DNA from: Haloechinothrix halophila YIM 93223 | Lineage (GTDB): Bacteria > Actinomycetota > Actinomycetes > Mycobacteriales > Pseudonocardiaceae | NCBI RefSeq assembly: GCF_000504245.1 | Contig: NZ_KI632509.1 | Location: 3,019,751-3,083,750, forward strand | Direction: 5' to 3' | Length of the DNA stretch: 64,000 bases | Shown: positions 17,418-25,630 of the stretch, one piece after another | Position numbering within the stretch: position 1 is the first letter of the stretch | Layout: each line of letters starts with the position of its first letter | The notes under the pieces: model-generated | Told to the model about the DNA's origin: nothing | Databases searched by the model: none | Seen by the model: the letters and a program-made list of their open reading frames with translations, nothing else | Translations under genes and position numbers: made by a program

Positions 17418-18839
17418 ATGAACACCCCTGGGACCACCACGGCAGAGCAGTACGACGTCATCGTGATCGGTGGCGGATCGACGGGCGAGAACGTCGCGGG
17501 CTACGCCACGCAGAACGGCCTCAGCGCCGTCGTCGTCGAAAGCGAACTGGTCGGCGGTGAGTGCTCGTACTGGGCGTGCATGCCGAGCAAGGCGCTGCTC
17601 CGGCCGGGTGAGGCGCTCGCGGCGGCTCGCCGGGTTCCGGCGGCGGCAGGCGCGGTGACCGGTTCCGTTGACGTCGATGCCACCCTGCGCGCCCGCGATC
17701 GGTTCAGCAGCAACTGGGACGACACCGGTCAGCAAGAATGGCTCGAAGGCGAGGGCATCGACCTGATGCGCGGCCACGGCAGGGTGACAGGGGAACGCAC
17801 GGTCGAGGTGACCACCGGCGACGGGGAGCGGGTCACGCTCACCGCACGTAAGGCCGTCGTGCTCGCTACCGGAACGGCGGCGGCGGTGCCGCCTATCGAG
17901 GGGCTGCGGGAGAGCAACCCCTGGGACAACCGGCAGGTGACCACGACCAAGGAGATCCCAGCCCGGCTGCTCGTGCTCGGCGGCGGTGTCGTCGGCACCG
18001 AGATGGCACAGGCCTACCGCAGCCTCGGCGCCGAGGAAGTCGTCATCGTGGAGATGGCCGACCGCCTACTGCCCGCGGAAGAGCCCTTCGCGGGCGACGA
18101 GCTGGCCGCCGCGTTCGACGAGGCAGGCATCAGGGTGCTGACCGGCTCGAAAGCCACGCGGGCACACCGTGAGGCCGCGGACGGACCGGTCACGCTCGTC
18201 CTGGATGACGGCAGCGAACTGGTGGGCGACGAACTGCTGGTAGCCGTTGGGCGCAAGGCGCGCACCGACGACATCGGCCTGGACACCATCGGCTTGCGGC
18301 CCGGTGACTACGTCGAGGTCGACGACCAGCTCAGGGCGCGCGGCGTCGCGGGCGACTGGCTCTACGCCGCGGGCGACGTCAACGGCCGCGCGCTGCTGAC
18401 CCACCAGGGCAAGTACCAGGCACGGCTGGTCGGCGACATCATCGCGGGCAAGGACCTCGCCGCATGGGCCGACCACACCGCCGTGCCCCGCGTGACGTTC
18501 ACCGACCCGCAGGTCGCGGCCGTCGGCGACACCGAGCGGCAGGCCCGCGAGCGCGGCATCGACGTCCGGACTGTGAGCCTCGACCTCGGCCACACCGCGG
18601 GCGGCGCGCTGCAGGGCAAGGGGTTCGGCGGCACCGCGCAACTCGTCATCGACCAGCGGCGCCGCGTCATCGTCGGCGCGACGTTCGTCGGCCCTGGCGT
18701 CGGCGAGATGCTGCACGCCGCGACCATCGCGATCGTCGGCGAAGTATCGATGGATACGCTGTGGCACGCCGTCCCGGCGTTTCCCACCGTCAGCGAAGTC
18801 TGGCTGCGGCTGCTCGAAGCCGACCGGGAGCTCGGCTAA
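17418..18839 (+). CDS. Pyridine nucleotide-disulfide oxidoreductase (Lpd/MerA-like)
   Basis: A 473-residue flavoprotein. FAD-binding GGGSTGENVAG lies near residues 17-27, the redox disulfide is CSYWAC (a CX4C pair, replacing the common CLNVGC) in GGECSYWACMPSKALLRP, and the NAD(P) motif LGGGVVGTEMAQ sits in the middle. The C-terminal dimerisation domain ends with HAVPAFPTVSEVW, containing the His-x-x-Pro region with Phe where Lpd has the catalytic His-Pro-Thr order. So it is a disulfide or metal reductase of the mercuric/dihydrolipoyl group with unknown substrate. ATG 17418 follows GCGAGGA. The spermidine-synthase-like gene follows after 36 bp, probably co-transcribed. Confidence 0.85.
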   Translation: MNTPGTTTAEQYDVIVIGGGSTGENVAGYATQNGLSAVVVESELVGGECSYWACMPSKALLRPGEALAAARRVPAAAGAVTGSVDVDATLRARDRFSSNWDDTGQQEWLEGEGIDLMRGHGRVTGERTVEVTTGDGERVTLTARKAVVLATGTAAAVPPIEGLRESNPWDNRQVTTTKEIPARLLVLGGGVVGTEMAQAYRSLGAEEVVIVEMADRLLPAEEPFAGDELAAAFDEAGIRVLTGSKATRAHREAADGPVTLVLDDGSELVGDELLVAVGRKARTDDIGLDTIGLRPGDYVEVDDQLRARGVAGDWLYAAGDVNGRALLTHQGKYQARLVGDIIAGKDLAAWADHTAVPRVTFTDPQVAAVGDTERQARERGIDVRTVSLDLGHTAGGALQGKGFGGTAQLVIDQRRRVIVGATFVGPGVGEMLHAATIAIVGEVSMDTLWHAVPAFPTVSEVWLRLLEADRELG

Positions 18840-18875
18840 CCAGCACGTGACCGCCAGCACCCCGAAGGAGACACC

Positions 18876-19598
18876 GTGGCCAAGCGCTTCGAGGAGCTGG
18901 ACTGGCGCCAGACCCCGATGGGTGAGTTGGTCCTGCGCCGCCGCTGGGACCTGACCGTCCAGGCCGAGGTCTACGAGATCAAACTCGACGACGAATACCT
19001 GATGTCGAGCCTGTTCACCGTCGCCGAAGCCGAAATCGGCCACCAGGCGCTCGCCGCCCTCCCGAACACGGAGCTCGACATCGTCGTCGGCGGCCTCGGT
19101 CTCGGCTACACCGCACAAGCCGTGCTCGCCAGTGAGAACGTGCGATCGCTCATCGTCATCGACGCACTCGACGCCGTCATCGACTGGCACCAGCGCGGGC
19201 TCATCCCCGCCGGTGTCGAGTTAAGCGCCGACCCCCGGTGCACGCTCCAGCACGGCGACTTCTTCGCCCTGGCCCGCTCGGCAACCGGGCTCGACCCCAC
19301 CCAGCCCGGACGACGGTTCCACGGCATCGTCATCGACATCGACCACTCACCGAAGCACCTGCTCGACCCCAGCCACGCCGACTTCTACACTCCCGACGGG
19401 CTGCGGCACCTCGCCGGACACCTGCATCCCGGCGGCGTCGTCACCCTCTGGTCCAACGACCCGCCCGACGAGGATTTCACCGCCGCACTGAAGCGCGACT
19501 TCATCGACGTGCGCTCGGACGTCGTCACCTTCGACAACCCACTCCAGCAGCGCTCCGCCACCGCCACCATCTACCTGGCGACCACACCCACACCGTAG
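18876..19598 (+). CDS. Spermidine-synthase-like aminopropyltransferase fold protein
   Basis: A 240-residue Rossmann-fold protein. VVGGLGLGYTAQAVL near residues 69-83 is the SAM/decarboxylated-SAM loop, LIVIDALDAVIDWHQ the acidic strand 2 end, and IVIDIDHSPKHLLDPSHADF the catalytic Asp region of polyamine synthases. Many actinobacterial members of this short type have no proven polyamine activity, so the substrate is uncertain. It has a clear GGAGAC ribosome site and follows the flavin reductase in the same direction, which suggests one operon. No signal peptide or membrane segment is seen. Confidence 0.78.
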   Translation: MAKRFEELDWRQTPMGELVLRRRWDLTVQAEVYEIKLDDEYLMSSLFTVAEAEIGHQALAALPNTELDIVVGGLGLGYTAQAVLASENVRSLIVIDALDAVIDWHQRGLIPAGVELSADPRCTLQHGDFFALARSATGLDPTQPGRRFHGIVIDIDHSPKHLLDPSHADFYTPDGLRHLAGHLHPGGVVTLWSNDPPDEDFTAALKRDFIDVRSDVVTFDNPLQQRSATATIYLATTPTP

Positions 19599-19726
19599 GC
19601 GAGCACGACAGGCTGTTGCCGACTCCCGCTCGGCGTGCCTGTCTGTGTCCCGTTGTCGGGCATGGGGCGCGCGCTGGCGGGTACCCGGTAACCCAGCCCC
19701 TGCAACCGACGTGATTGCGGATCCTG

Positions 19727-20059
19727 ATGACGGACGACCCGACAACACCCAACACCGCACAGATCACGGTGTGGCGCAACTTGCTGGACGCGTTCTCGCA
19801 GCTGAGCGCCGCGTGGGAGACGGCGCGAGACGCGCAGCAGAATGAATCCGACGAAGCAGGACCCGGCACTACCGACATCCCGGCTGACCTGGTGACATCC
19901 TTCGCCCGAGCGGGCACCCGAACATCGGAAGCACTGACCGGGCTCGCCGAAGTGCTGTCTCGCCAGCCAAACGGCGAGCAGTTCGCTCAGGTCAGGGAGT
20001 CTCAGCAAAAGGCACACAAAGACTGGTCCGCTGCTCACGGTGCTACCTCGTCGACTTGA
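19727..20059 (+). CDS. Small hypothetical protein
   Basis: A 110-residue acidic protein that I do not recognise. It is rich in Ala, Thr, Ser and Gln, with predicted amphipathic helices around residues 13-40 and 52-85 and no signal peptide, Cys pair or membrane segment. GC at third positions fits a real gene. ATG 19727 is used; an upstream GTG is possible. It ends 47 bp before palindromic repeat copy C and is convergent with the copD-like gene. Confidence 0.5.
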   Translation: MTDDPTTPNTAQITVWRNLLDAFSQLSAAWETARDAQQNESDEAGPGTTDIPADLVTSFARAGTRTSEALTGLAEVLSRQPNGEQFAQVRESQQKAHKDWSAAHGATSST

Positions 20060-20106
20060 TCGAGCTGAGGCGCCGCGCGCCGATTGCTTTCTCGCCGCAG
20101 ACTGTT

Positions 20107-20186
20107 GATCACCGACCCTGCTGGTAGTACCAACAAGTCCGGGCAAACCGGACGGCTATGTGGGCCTACCGGCAGGGTCGGTGATC
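20107..20186. repeat. Palindromic repeat, copy C
   Basis: Eighty bases with the same ends as copies A and B (GATCACCGACCCTGCTGGTA), one mismatch in the right arm and several loop changes. It lies between two convergent genes, a position that suits a bidirectional terminator. Confidence 0.85.
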
Positions 20187-20211
20187 GCGGAACGGAGACC
20201 GGTCGCCTCCG

Positions 20212-21147
20212 TTATCCGTCCGGGTAGAGGAACCTGCGTGTGAACACGTGCTTGGGCCCGGTGAGGGTTTCTTCGGTGATCCGCCCGCGTTTGTCCAAGG
20301 TGACCTCCGCGTGGGTACCGGCGGCAGGGAAACCCATCAGCAGCCTGGTGGCACCCGACTCAGACTCGACCCGTGCGGCGATCGGAGCAACCCCGGAATT
20401 ATAGGGCTCATTGGATAGGAACGTCTTTCCGCCGACGCGCACGGTCTTCGTCACCCGGCCGAGCCGCTGCCGCCGCAGCGCCCACCTCCCCGCCAGCGCC
20501 AGGCCGGCGGCCATCGCCACGAGTCCGAGCTTGACCAGCAACGACTGACCGTAGGCAGTGGTCGTCAACGCGGGCAACGGCACGAGCAGCAACGCCATCG
20601 TCAGGCCGGTGGCGACCACGAGCACGAACACCCACGCCGCCATCCGGGCATAGCTGACCAGCACCCACCGCACCGCTCCCCGCCAGGAACGCCACAGCAA
20701 TGCGGCACACCCGACATGCAGCAGCGTCCCGACCCACAACGCGGCGGCCGCCAGGTGCACCCCGGTCAACGCCGCACCCGCGATCGGGAGCTCGACGTTG
20801 CTGTGCGAGCCAACGCCTTCAGCGACCGGCACCGCGACCAGTGGCAGCAGCGCCCACATCCGGCGGCGCAGCGCGAACAGGACCAACGCCAGGCCGAAGC
20901 CAGCCGCATGTGTCAGGACGACGAGCCCTGGGCCGCTGTCCCACAGCGCCGACGCCGATCCGATGTCGGTGACCAGCACCGCGCCGGAAGCCAGCGCGGC
21001 GAGCAGCCCGAGCGCGGCACCATAGTGCGACCACGGCCGGAGCGGGCGCAGGTCGGGATTCTCCCGGCGGGCGATCGCGGTGATCCGCTCCCCGATGAGC
21101 CCGCCGAAAGCCAGCGCGAACCCGGCAAGCAGCAACCACCGGACCAC
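20212..21147 (-). CDS. CopD-type copper-resistance membrane protein
   Basis: A 311-residue protein with about eight hydrophobic segments in the first 240 residues and a soluble C-terminal domain. The GVHLAAAALWVGTLLHV segment and the following SYARMAAWVFVLVVATGL helix are typical of the CopD domain, which handles copper at the membrane. The GTG start at 21147 lies inside the 3' part of the M56 protease frame, so the two frames overlap by 235 bp. It is the last gene of a minus-strand run SHOCT, BlaI, M56, CopD that shares an operator region with a second BlaI/M56 pair, which supports a metal-responsive role. Confidence 0.8.
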   Translation of the reverse strand: MVRWLLLAGFALAFGGLIGERITAIARRENPDLRPLRPWSHYGAALGLLAALASGAVLVTDIGSASALWDSGPGLVVLTHAAGFGLALVLFALRRRMWALLPLVAVPVAEGVGSHSNVELPIAGAALTGVHLAAAALWVGTLLHVGCAALLWRSWRGAVRWVLVSYARMAAWVFVLVVATGLTMALLLVPLPALTTTAYGQSLLVKLGLVAMAAGLALAGRWALRRQRLGRVTKTVRVGGKTFLSNEPYNSGVAPIAARVESESGATRLLMGFPAAGTHAEVTLDKRGRITEETLTGPKHVFTRRFLYPDG

Positions 21148-21998
21148 TGCCGCGGTCGGGCGGGCGGAGGCGGTTCGGCCAGCCGCTCCGCGCGGGCGAG
21201 CACGCCGACGCCGGTCGCTCCCAGCGCTCCGGCGGGGATCGACGCGCCACCGGAGAGGGCCAGCAACGCACCGAGCACCGTGCGCGGGTCATTGCGGCGC
21301 ACGGCGACGTCGTCAGCGCAGATCTCGAGCAGCGTGGCGACCTCGGATGCGGCTGTCCTGAACAGGGCCACCCCGGGGAGGGTGGTGGCCAGCCCGCGCG
21401 TGGCGGCCAGCAGCAGGTGGTGTCGCCCGTTCAGGTGTGCCCGCTCGTGGGCCAGGACCGCCGCCAGGTGGTCGTCATCGAGTGCGTCGAGCGCGGCACT
21501 GGTGACCACGATCGTGTCCGGTCTGCCCGCGACGCAGTACGCGGCGCGTTCCGGAGCATCCAGCACCACCGCGTCATGCCCCGCCATACGCCGTCCGACG
21601 ACACGCGCCATCGACGCGTGACGATGCGTGCAGCTGCGTGCGCGCGCCATGGATCTCCCCCAGCGCCACACCAGTGACGCCAGAGCCGCGCTGGCGATGA
21701 CGGTGAGCGCCACCAATCCGGATTGGAGGAGCACGCCCGCATCACCAGCGGCGATGCCATGCAACGTGGTCACGCAGGCGGTGAAGAGTGCGCCCGGCTG
21801 CCGCCAGTTGCGGAGCAGTTCGACCGCGAGCACGACGGTGGCCGCTACCCAGGACGCCAGCACAGTGCCTGCCGCCGTCAGCCATGCCGCGATGCCGAGC
21901 CGGGGTGCCACGCCCGCCCTGGTCAACCGCACCAGCACGCGCGGGGCGAAGACAGTGATGACGAGGCTGTAGAGCAGCAGGCAGATGGCGACTGTCAC
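20913..21998 (-). CDS. M56-family (BlaR1-like) membrane metallopeptidase 1
   Basis: M56 proteins sit in the membrane and cut a partner BlaI repressor. The zinc motif HERAH is in LAHERAHLNGRHH and the third-ligand region is LLEICADD; four membrane segments flank them. Real family similarity ends at about residue 281 (PPPPARPRQ); the last 75 or so residues, Cys, Ser and Arg rich, are the copD gene read in another frame. Either the stop is truly this far downstream or a frameshift near 21150 removed the normal last helix. ATG 21998 overlaps the BlaI stop by four bases, so BlaI and M56 are translationally coupled. Confidence 0.8.
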   Translation of the reverse strand: MTVAICLLLYSLVITVFAPRVLVRLTRAGVAPRLGIAAWLTAAGTVLASWVAATVVLAVELLRNWRQPGALFTACVTTLHGIAAGDAGVLLQSGLVALTVIASAALASLVWRWGRSMARARSCTHRHASMARVVGRRMAGHDAVVLDAPERAAYCVAGRPDTIVVTSAALDALDDDHLAAVLAHERAHLNGRHHLLLAATRGLATTLPGVALFRTAASEVATLLEICADDVAVRRNDPRTVLGALLALSGGASIPAGALGATGVGVLARAERLAEPPPPARPRQWSGGCCLPGSRWLSAGSSGSGSPRSPAGRIPTCARSGRGRTMVPRSGCSPRWLPARCWSPTSDRRRRCGTAAQGSSS

Positions 21999-22402
21999 GA
22001 CGCGCCGTCACGAGATGCCAGCCGCCGCATCACGCTTCGTAGCCTGCTCGACTCTTCCTCGCTCATCTGCGCGAGGAAGTGGCTGAGAACCACATCGGGG
22101 TTCTCGCTGCCGGTGAGCGCGTCCCGCATCAGGCGGGCGCTGTACTCCTCGCGGGTCAGCGTGGGCCAATAGTGATACGCCTTGCCGTGTTTCTCCCGGT
22201 CAAGCCAGCCCTTGCGGTGCAAGGTGTCCATTGTGGTCATCACGGTGGTATAGGCGATCTCTCGGGACTGCCGCAGGTCTTCCAGCACGTCGCGCACAGT
22301 GGCCTTGCCGGTACGGCACCACATCTGGTCCATGACCACCGACTCCAGATCGCCGAATCCGCGCACCACAACCTCCCGATTCCGCCGGACCAGTCTAGCC
22401 AT
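21995..22402 (-). CDS. BlaI/MecI/CopY-family repressor 1
   Basis: A 135-residue winged-helix repressor. The DNA-binding domain covers residues about 15-80, with the family pattern EIAYTTVMTTMDTLHRKGWL (recognition helix and wing) and then a C-terminal dimerisation helix pair. BlaI-type repressors are inactivated by cleavage or by metal. It is coupled to the M56 gene by an ATGA overlap. Together with a second BlaI gene 400 bp away and one operator between them, it probably controls the whole island; whether the two repressors form heterodimers cannot be told. Confidence 0.88.
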   Translation of the reverse strand: MARLVRRNREVVVRGFGDLESVVMDQMWCRTGKATVRDVLEDLRQSREIAYTTVMTTMDTLHRKGWLDREKHGKAYHYWPTLTREEYSARLMRDALTGSENPDVVLSHFLAQMSEEESSRLRSVMRRLASRDGAS

Positions 22403-22450
22403 ACCGGGCCACGCGAGAATCGGCAGGAGATCAGCGATGGTCAGAACCGC

Positions 22451-22696
22451 TCAGTATCGCCGGAGAGTGTCGAGGCGGCGGGTGTACTCCTCCTGGTCGA
22501 TCTCACCGGCCGCGTAGCGGCGCCGCAGCTCGCGTTCGGCGGCGTCCTCGTCAGCCGCGTCCAGCGCGGGCCTGCCTCTGTCCTGCGACGACTGGACCAG
22601 CCAGATGACCCCCGCGACCACCAGCGCCAGCACCGCGAGTCCCGCCAGGCCCCACACCAGCATCATCCAGCCCATGCCCATCATGCCGTCCATCAT
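22451..22696 (-). CDS. SHOCT-domain membrane protein, Met-rich N-terminus
   Basis: An 81-residue protein. It begins MMDGMMGMGWMM, then has one membrane helix (about residues 12-33) and a C-terminal SHOCT domain (RRRYAAGEIDQEEYTRRLDT). SHOCT motifs mediate oligomerisation. The methionine cluster could bind Cu(I) outside the membrane, which fits the CopD and CopY-type neighbours. The motif MMDGM recurs at the end of the DUF1707 protein nearby. It is the first gene of the minus-strand run and starts 48 bp from the shared operator, behind an AAGGAGGT ribosome site. Confidence 0.8.
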   Translation of the reverse strand: MMDGMMGMGWMMLVWGLAGLAVLALVVAGVIWLVQSSQDRGRPALDAADEDAAERELRRRYAAGEIDQEEYTRRLDTLRRY

Positions 22697-22743
22697 CGGG
22701 TGTACCTCCTTGCCGGCTCGGTCACGCGGAGATGGATCCTTGG

Positions 22744-22763
22744 CTACGACACGACTGTAGTAG
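22744..22763. promoter_or_regulatory. BlaI-type operator between divergent operons
   Basis: CTACGACA-CGAC-TGTAGTAG: 8-nt inverted arms with one mismatch and a 4-nt spacer, of the TACnACA/TGTnGTA type bound by BlaI/CopY regulators. It ends 11 bp before the GTG of the second BlaI gene and 48 bp from the SHOCT start, so one dimer can repress both directions. Confidence 0.65.
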
Positions 22764-22774
22764 ACAATGGGCCC

Positions 22775-23167
22775 GTGGACGAGCGCACAGAGCAGGCGAG
22801 CAAGATCCTCGGACGCCTCGGCGCCGAGGTGATGGAGGTGCTGTGGTCGGCCGGGGAACCGATCACCGTCAGGATGGCGCTGGAGCGGCTGAACGAAGGG
22901 CGGGCCGAGCCACTGGCCTACACCACCGTGATGACGGTGCTGGCGCGGCTAGCCGAGCGGGGGGCGGCGAAGCGCACCGCTGCCGGACGTGGCTACCGGT
23001 ACGAACCTGCGGTCGCTGACGCGGCCGAACTCGCGGTGCGAAATGTGGTGCGCGACCACGGTGAGGCGGCCGTCGCCCACTTCGTCGACCAGGCACGCGC
23101 TGATCCGCGCCTGCTGCGCCGTCTGGAGCAGCTGCTCGATGGTCCCGCACAGCAGGGCGATCCCTGA
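22775..23167 (+). CDS. BlaI/MecI/CopY-family repressor 2
   Basis: A 130-residue BlaI-like winged-helix repressor with the pattern LAYTTVMTVLARLAERGA near residues 45-62 followed by the wing (AAGRGYRYEP) and a helical dimerisation tail. It starts with GTG directly after the operator dyad, so its transcript may be leaderless or have a very short leader. Its TGA shares a base with the ATG of the second M56 gene, so they are co-translated. It is related to, but clearly different from, repressor 1. Confidence 0.87.
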   Translation: MDERTEQASKILGRLGAEVMEVLWSAGEPITVRMALERLNEGRAEPLAYTTVMTVLARLAERGAAKRTAAGRGYRYEPAVADAAELAVRNVVRDHGEAAVAHFVDQARADPRLLRRLEQLLDGPAQQGDP

Positions 23168-24042
23168 TGCGACGGCGGGGACAGACAGCACTACACGTCA
23201 CCATGCTGGCCGTGCTGACCGCAGGCGTGGTGTACGGGGTCGTCATGCTGATCGGGTACCTCGTCATGCTCGTCGCGGTGGCGTTCGGCGCTGCCCCGAT
23301 GACCGAGCCGACACCGCCCCGGGTGGTGTTCGGCGTCCTGATGGTGCTGTTGTGGGGCGGAACCATCGTGGCCGGACTCCGCGCACTGCTGTCGCAGTAC
23401 CGGCGCGGCCGCGCCCTGACCGAGTGGGTCGCACTCGCCGCGGTCGAACCGTCGGCGCCGCTGGCGGCGGCCGCAGCGCGGGCGGGCGTGTCGGGACCAG
23501 CGCTGCAGGTCGCCGATGACGACGCCTACGCGTTCACCTATGGGATCTGGCGGCCGCGCATCGTGGTGAGCACCGGGCTCGTCGAGGCGGCCACCGCCGA
23601 TGAGCTGGTGGCGGTGCTCCACCACGAAGACTGCCACGTCCGCAACCGGGACCCGCTGAAGGTCCTCGCGCTGCGTACCTGGACCGCGGCGTTCTTCTAC
23701 CTCCCGGTGATCGGCTCGCTGCTCACCCGAATACTCGATCGGCAGGAACTCAAGGCCGACCGCGCCGCCCTCCGCGCGTGCGGCGTCTCTCCTGTGGCGG
23801 GCGCGCTACTCAAAGCCGTCGGCCGACCGGCGGCCGGACGTGGCACGGCCGTCGCCTCGCTGGGCGGACCCGCGCTGCTCGACGCCCGCATCACCCAGCT
23901 GGAAACCGGCGACGGTCCCCCACTACCCAGCGCGGTGACCGCCAGAACGGTGCTGGCCAGCGCGCCAGGCATCGGGCTGATCGCCATGTACGGGGTACTG
24001 CTGTACCAGGTCTGCCTCGCCGTCACGGTCTGCTGCGGCTGA
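23167..24042 (+). CDS. M56-family membrane metallopeptidase 2
   Basis: A 291-residue membrane protease of the BlaR1 type without a penicillin-sensor domain. Two N-terminal helices (about residues 8-40 and 52-72) precede a cytosolic zinc domain with HEDCH in LHHEDCHVRNRDPLKV and the third ligand in QELKADRAAL; a last helix lies at the C-terminus. It should cleave the BlaI repressor encoded just upstream (one-base overlap). This is a second, complete copy of the BlaI/M56 switch in divergent orientation to the first. Confidence 0.85.
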   Translation: MRRRGQTALHVTMLAVLTAGVVYGVVMLIGYLVMLVAVAFGAAPMTEPTPPRVVFGVLMVLLWGGTIVAGLRALLSQYRRGRALTEWVALAAVEPSAPLAAAAARAGVSGPALQVADDDAYAFTYGIWRPRIVVSTGLVEAATADELVAVLHHEDCHVRNRDPLKVLALRTWTAAFFYLPVIGSLLTRILDRQELKADRAALRACGVSPVAGALLKAVGRPAAGRGTAVASLGGPALLDARITQLETGDGPPLPSAVTARTVLASAPGIGLIAMYGVLLYQVCLAVTVCCG

Positions 24043-24052
24043 ACTCGTTTAC

Positions 24053-24092
24053 ATCTACTACATATACATAGTACTATCTCTTCGTAGTAGAT
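24053..24092. promoter_or_regulatory. BlaI-type dyad upstream of the DUF1707 gene
   Basis: Perfect 9-nt inverted arms ATCTACTAC and GTAGTAGAT, 22 bp apart, with another TACTA/TAGTA pair nested between. The sequence is strikingly AT-rich for this genome and resembles the dyad at 22744, so BlaI proteins probably bind here and control the DUF1707 gene. Confidence 0.6.
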
Positions 24093-24113
24093 GAGGGTGG
24101 CCGGAGGTAGTTG

Positions 24114-24464
24114 ATGGATTCGCACATGCGTGCCTCGGACGCTGACCGCGCGAGGGTGGCCGATGTGCTGCATCGGCACACCGCCGACGGTCGGCTCACC
24201 CTTGACGAGTTCGACCAGCGCGCTGCCGCCGCGTACGCGGCGCGGACGATCGGCGACCTCGACGTCCTCACCGTCGACCTGCCACCCCTGACTGAATCCA
24301 CTCGCGGTGCTGAGCCCAGCAAGGAGCCGGCGACTAGCTCTGCCGCGCCCCGGCTGTGGGCGCTCGCTGGCCTGGTGGTGGCGCTCATCGCCGCCAGTGG
24401 CCTCATCGGCGGTGTCACCGACGCCGCGGCCGCTGGCGCCATGATGGACGGAATGTGTCACTGA
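24114..24464 (+). CDS. DUF1707 protein with C-terminal membrane helix
   Basis: A 116-residue protein. The DUF1707 domain (SDADRARVADVLHRHTADGR then LTLDEFDQRAAAAYAARTIG) covers residues about 7-55; a membrane helix follows near residues 80-100, and the protein ends GAMMDGMCH, repeating the MMDGM motif of the SHOCT protein and adding Cys-His. The domain is common in actinobacterial membrane proteins of unknown role. ATG 24114 follows GGAGGTAG. A BlaI-type dyad lies 22-60 bp upstream, placing the gene in the same regulon. Confidence 0.82.
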   Translation: MDSHMRASDADRARVADVLHRHTADGRLTLDEFDQRAAAAYAARTIGDLDVLTVDLPPLTESTRGAEPSKEPATSSAAPRLWALAGLVVALIAASGLIGGVTDAAAAGAMMDGMCH

Positions 24465-24492
24465 GTCACGGGCCGTTCCGGCCGCGCCACCG

Positions 24493-25389
24493 TCACAGCT
24501 GCTGGAACACCGTGAAGGACTCGCCGTTGTCGTCCGAGTAGTGGATCGCGCCCTCGGTCGCGACGTACACCTCGGAGTCATCGTGCACGAGAATCGCTTG
24601 CGGTCCGCCGGCCACCGAGCCGACCTGCGACCACGACGCGCCACCGTCGTCGCTGCGATACACCTGGCCATCCGGCGATACGCCCAGCAGCCGATTGGCG
24701 TCGGCCCAGTCGATGAAGAACAGCGTCGGCGACCCGTCGATCGGCGCGAAGTTCTCGCCGCCGTCGGTGCTGCGCTGGACGCCCTGCTCGGTGGTCGCCA
24801 GGATCTCGTCGGCGTCGTCCGGCGACACCGCGATGTCCGCCATCGGTACCCCAGCCCTGCTGTCCCACGACTGCTTGTCGTCGCTGACCATGATCTGCCC
24901 GGACTGGCTGTCGAACCCGTACACCTTGTCGTGCTTGGCTTCCATCGCGTGGAAGTCCGCCTCACCCGACAGCGACAACGGCTGCCACGTCTGCCCCGCG
25001 TCGGTGCTCTCGATCAGCCCCAGGTGCGGCGGCTGCTCAGTGTCCTCGGGTCCGGGGTGCCCGCTGCCAAGGAAGTGATCCGGACCGACCACGGTAAACC
25101 CCATGAAGTCCTGGGTCCGCCCGGCGATCTGCTCCGGCTGCCCCTCCCCCGTCACCAGGAACAGGCCGTGGTGGCTCGCCGCGTACAACTCGCCGTCCGC
25201 GGGATTGATACCCAAGCCGTGGATGTGCGCGAGATCCACATGACCACCGTGGTCGCCATGGGCATCGGTGTCGGTGCCCGTGTCCGTGCCGGTGTCCGCG
25301 CCTGATCCGCAGCCACTCACCAGCACCGCCGCACCCGCCAGCACAGCGCCAGCCGTACGGAACCGCCACTTCCCGAAACCCATCGTCAC
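24493..25389 (-). CDS. F510_1955-type beta-propeller lipoprotein
   Basis: A 298-residue exported protein. The signal ends in a lipobox at VLVSGCGS (Cys27), followed by a Thr/Asp/Gly linker and a His-rich patch (DAHGDHGGHVDLAHIHG) that could bind metal. The rest consists of BNR/sialidase-like repeats (ESTDAGQTW, RSTDGGENF, RSDDGGASW, YSDDNGESF), a beta-propeller. The group is labelled glycosyl hydrolase-like, but no catalytic residues are evident, so enzymatic activity is doubtful. The gene is convergent with DUF1707. A single CTACTA half site lies upstream, hinting at the same regulon. Confidence 0.8.
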   Translation of the reverse strand: MTMGFGKWRFRTAGAVLAGAAVLVSGCGSGADTGTDTGTDTDAHGDHGGHVDLAHIHGLGINPADGELYAASHHGLFLVTGEGQPEQIAGRTQDFMGFTVVGPDHFLGSGHPGPEDTEQPPHLGLIESTDAGQTWQPLSLSGEADFHAMEAKHDKVYGFDSQSGQIMVSDDKQSWDSRAGVPMADIAVSPDDADEILATTEQGVQRSTDGGENFAPIDGSPTLFFIDWADANRLLGVSPDGQVYRSDDGGASWSQVGSVAGGPQAILVHDDSEVYVATEGAIHYSDDNGESFTVFQQL

Positions 25390-25484
25390 TCCTTACGGCC
25401 TGCTGCATCCGGCGCACCCAATCTACTAAGCAGCTTCGTTGACACGCGCAGTGGGTGACGGTAGGGCCCTGATCTAGCAGGGCC

Positions 25485-25625
25485 CTACGAGGGATCCGGT
25501 GAGTACGGCGGCACGCTGACCGTGCGGGCGCCGGACCTGCCCTTGAGGATGACCTTCCGCAGCGTCACGTTGTTGCTGGTGTCCGTTTCGAATAGTCGTC
25601 CGTCCGGGTTCGCGGTGACCTCGAC
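25485..25625 (-). pseudogene. 3' remnant of a lysyl-oxidase-like gene
   Basis: Only the last 46 or so codons of a gene remain. The frame reads VEVTANPDGRLFETDTSNNV, then about ten residues and KGRSGARTVSVPPYSPDPS before a TAG stop. The order Asn-Pro-Asp-Gly, Glu-Thr-Asp, Asn-Asn-Val and a final Arg-Thr-Val-x-Val-Pro-Pro-Tyr resembles the C-terminus of actinobacterial lysyl-oxidase-family proteins. Upstream the frame runs directly into a perfect 15-bp palindrome and then the hsp20 stop, so the 5' part is gone. The family assignment rests on a short stretch. Confidence 0.5.
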
Positions 25626-25630
25626 GTTTC

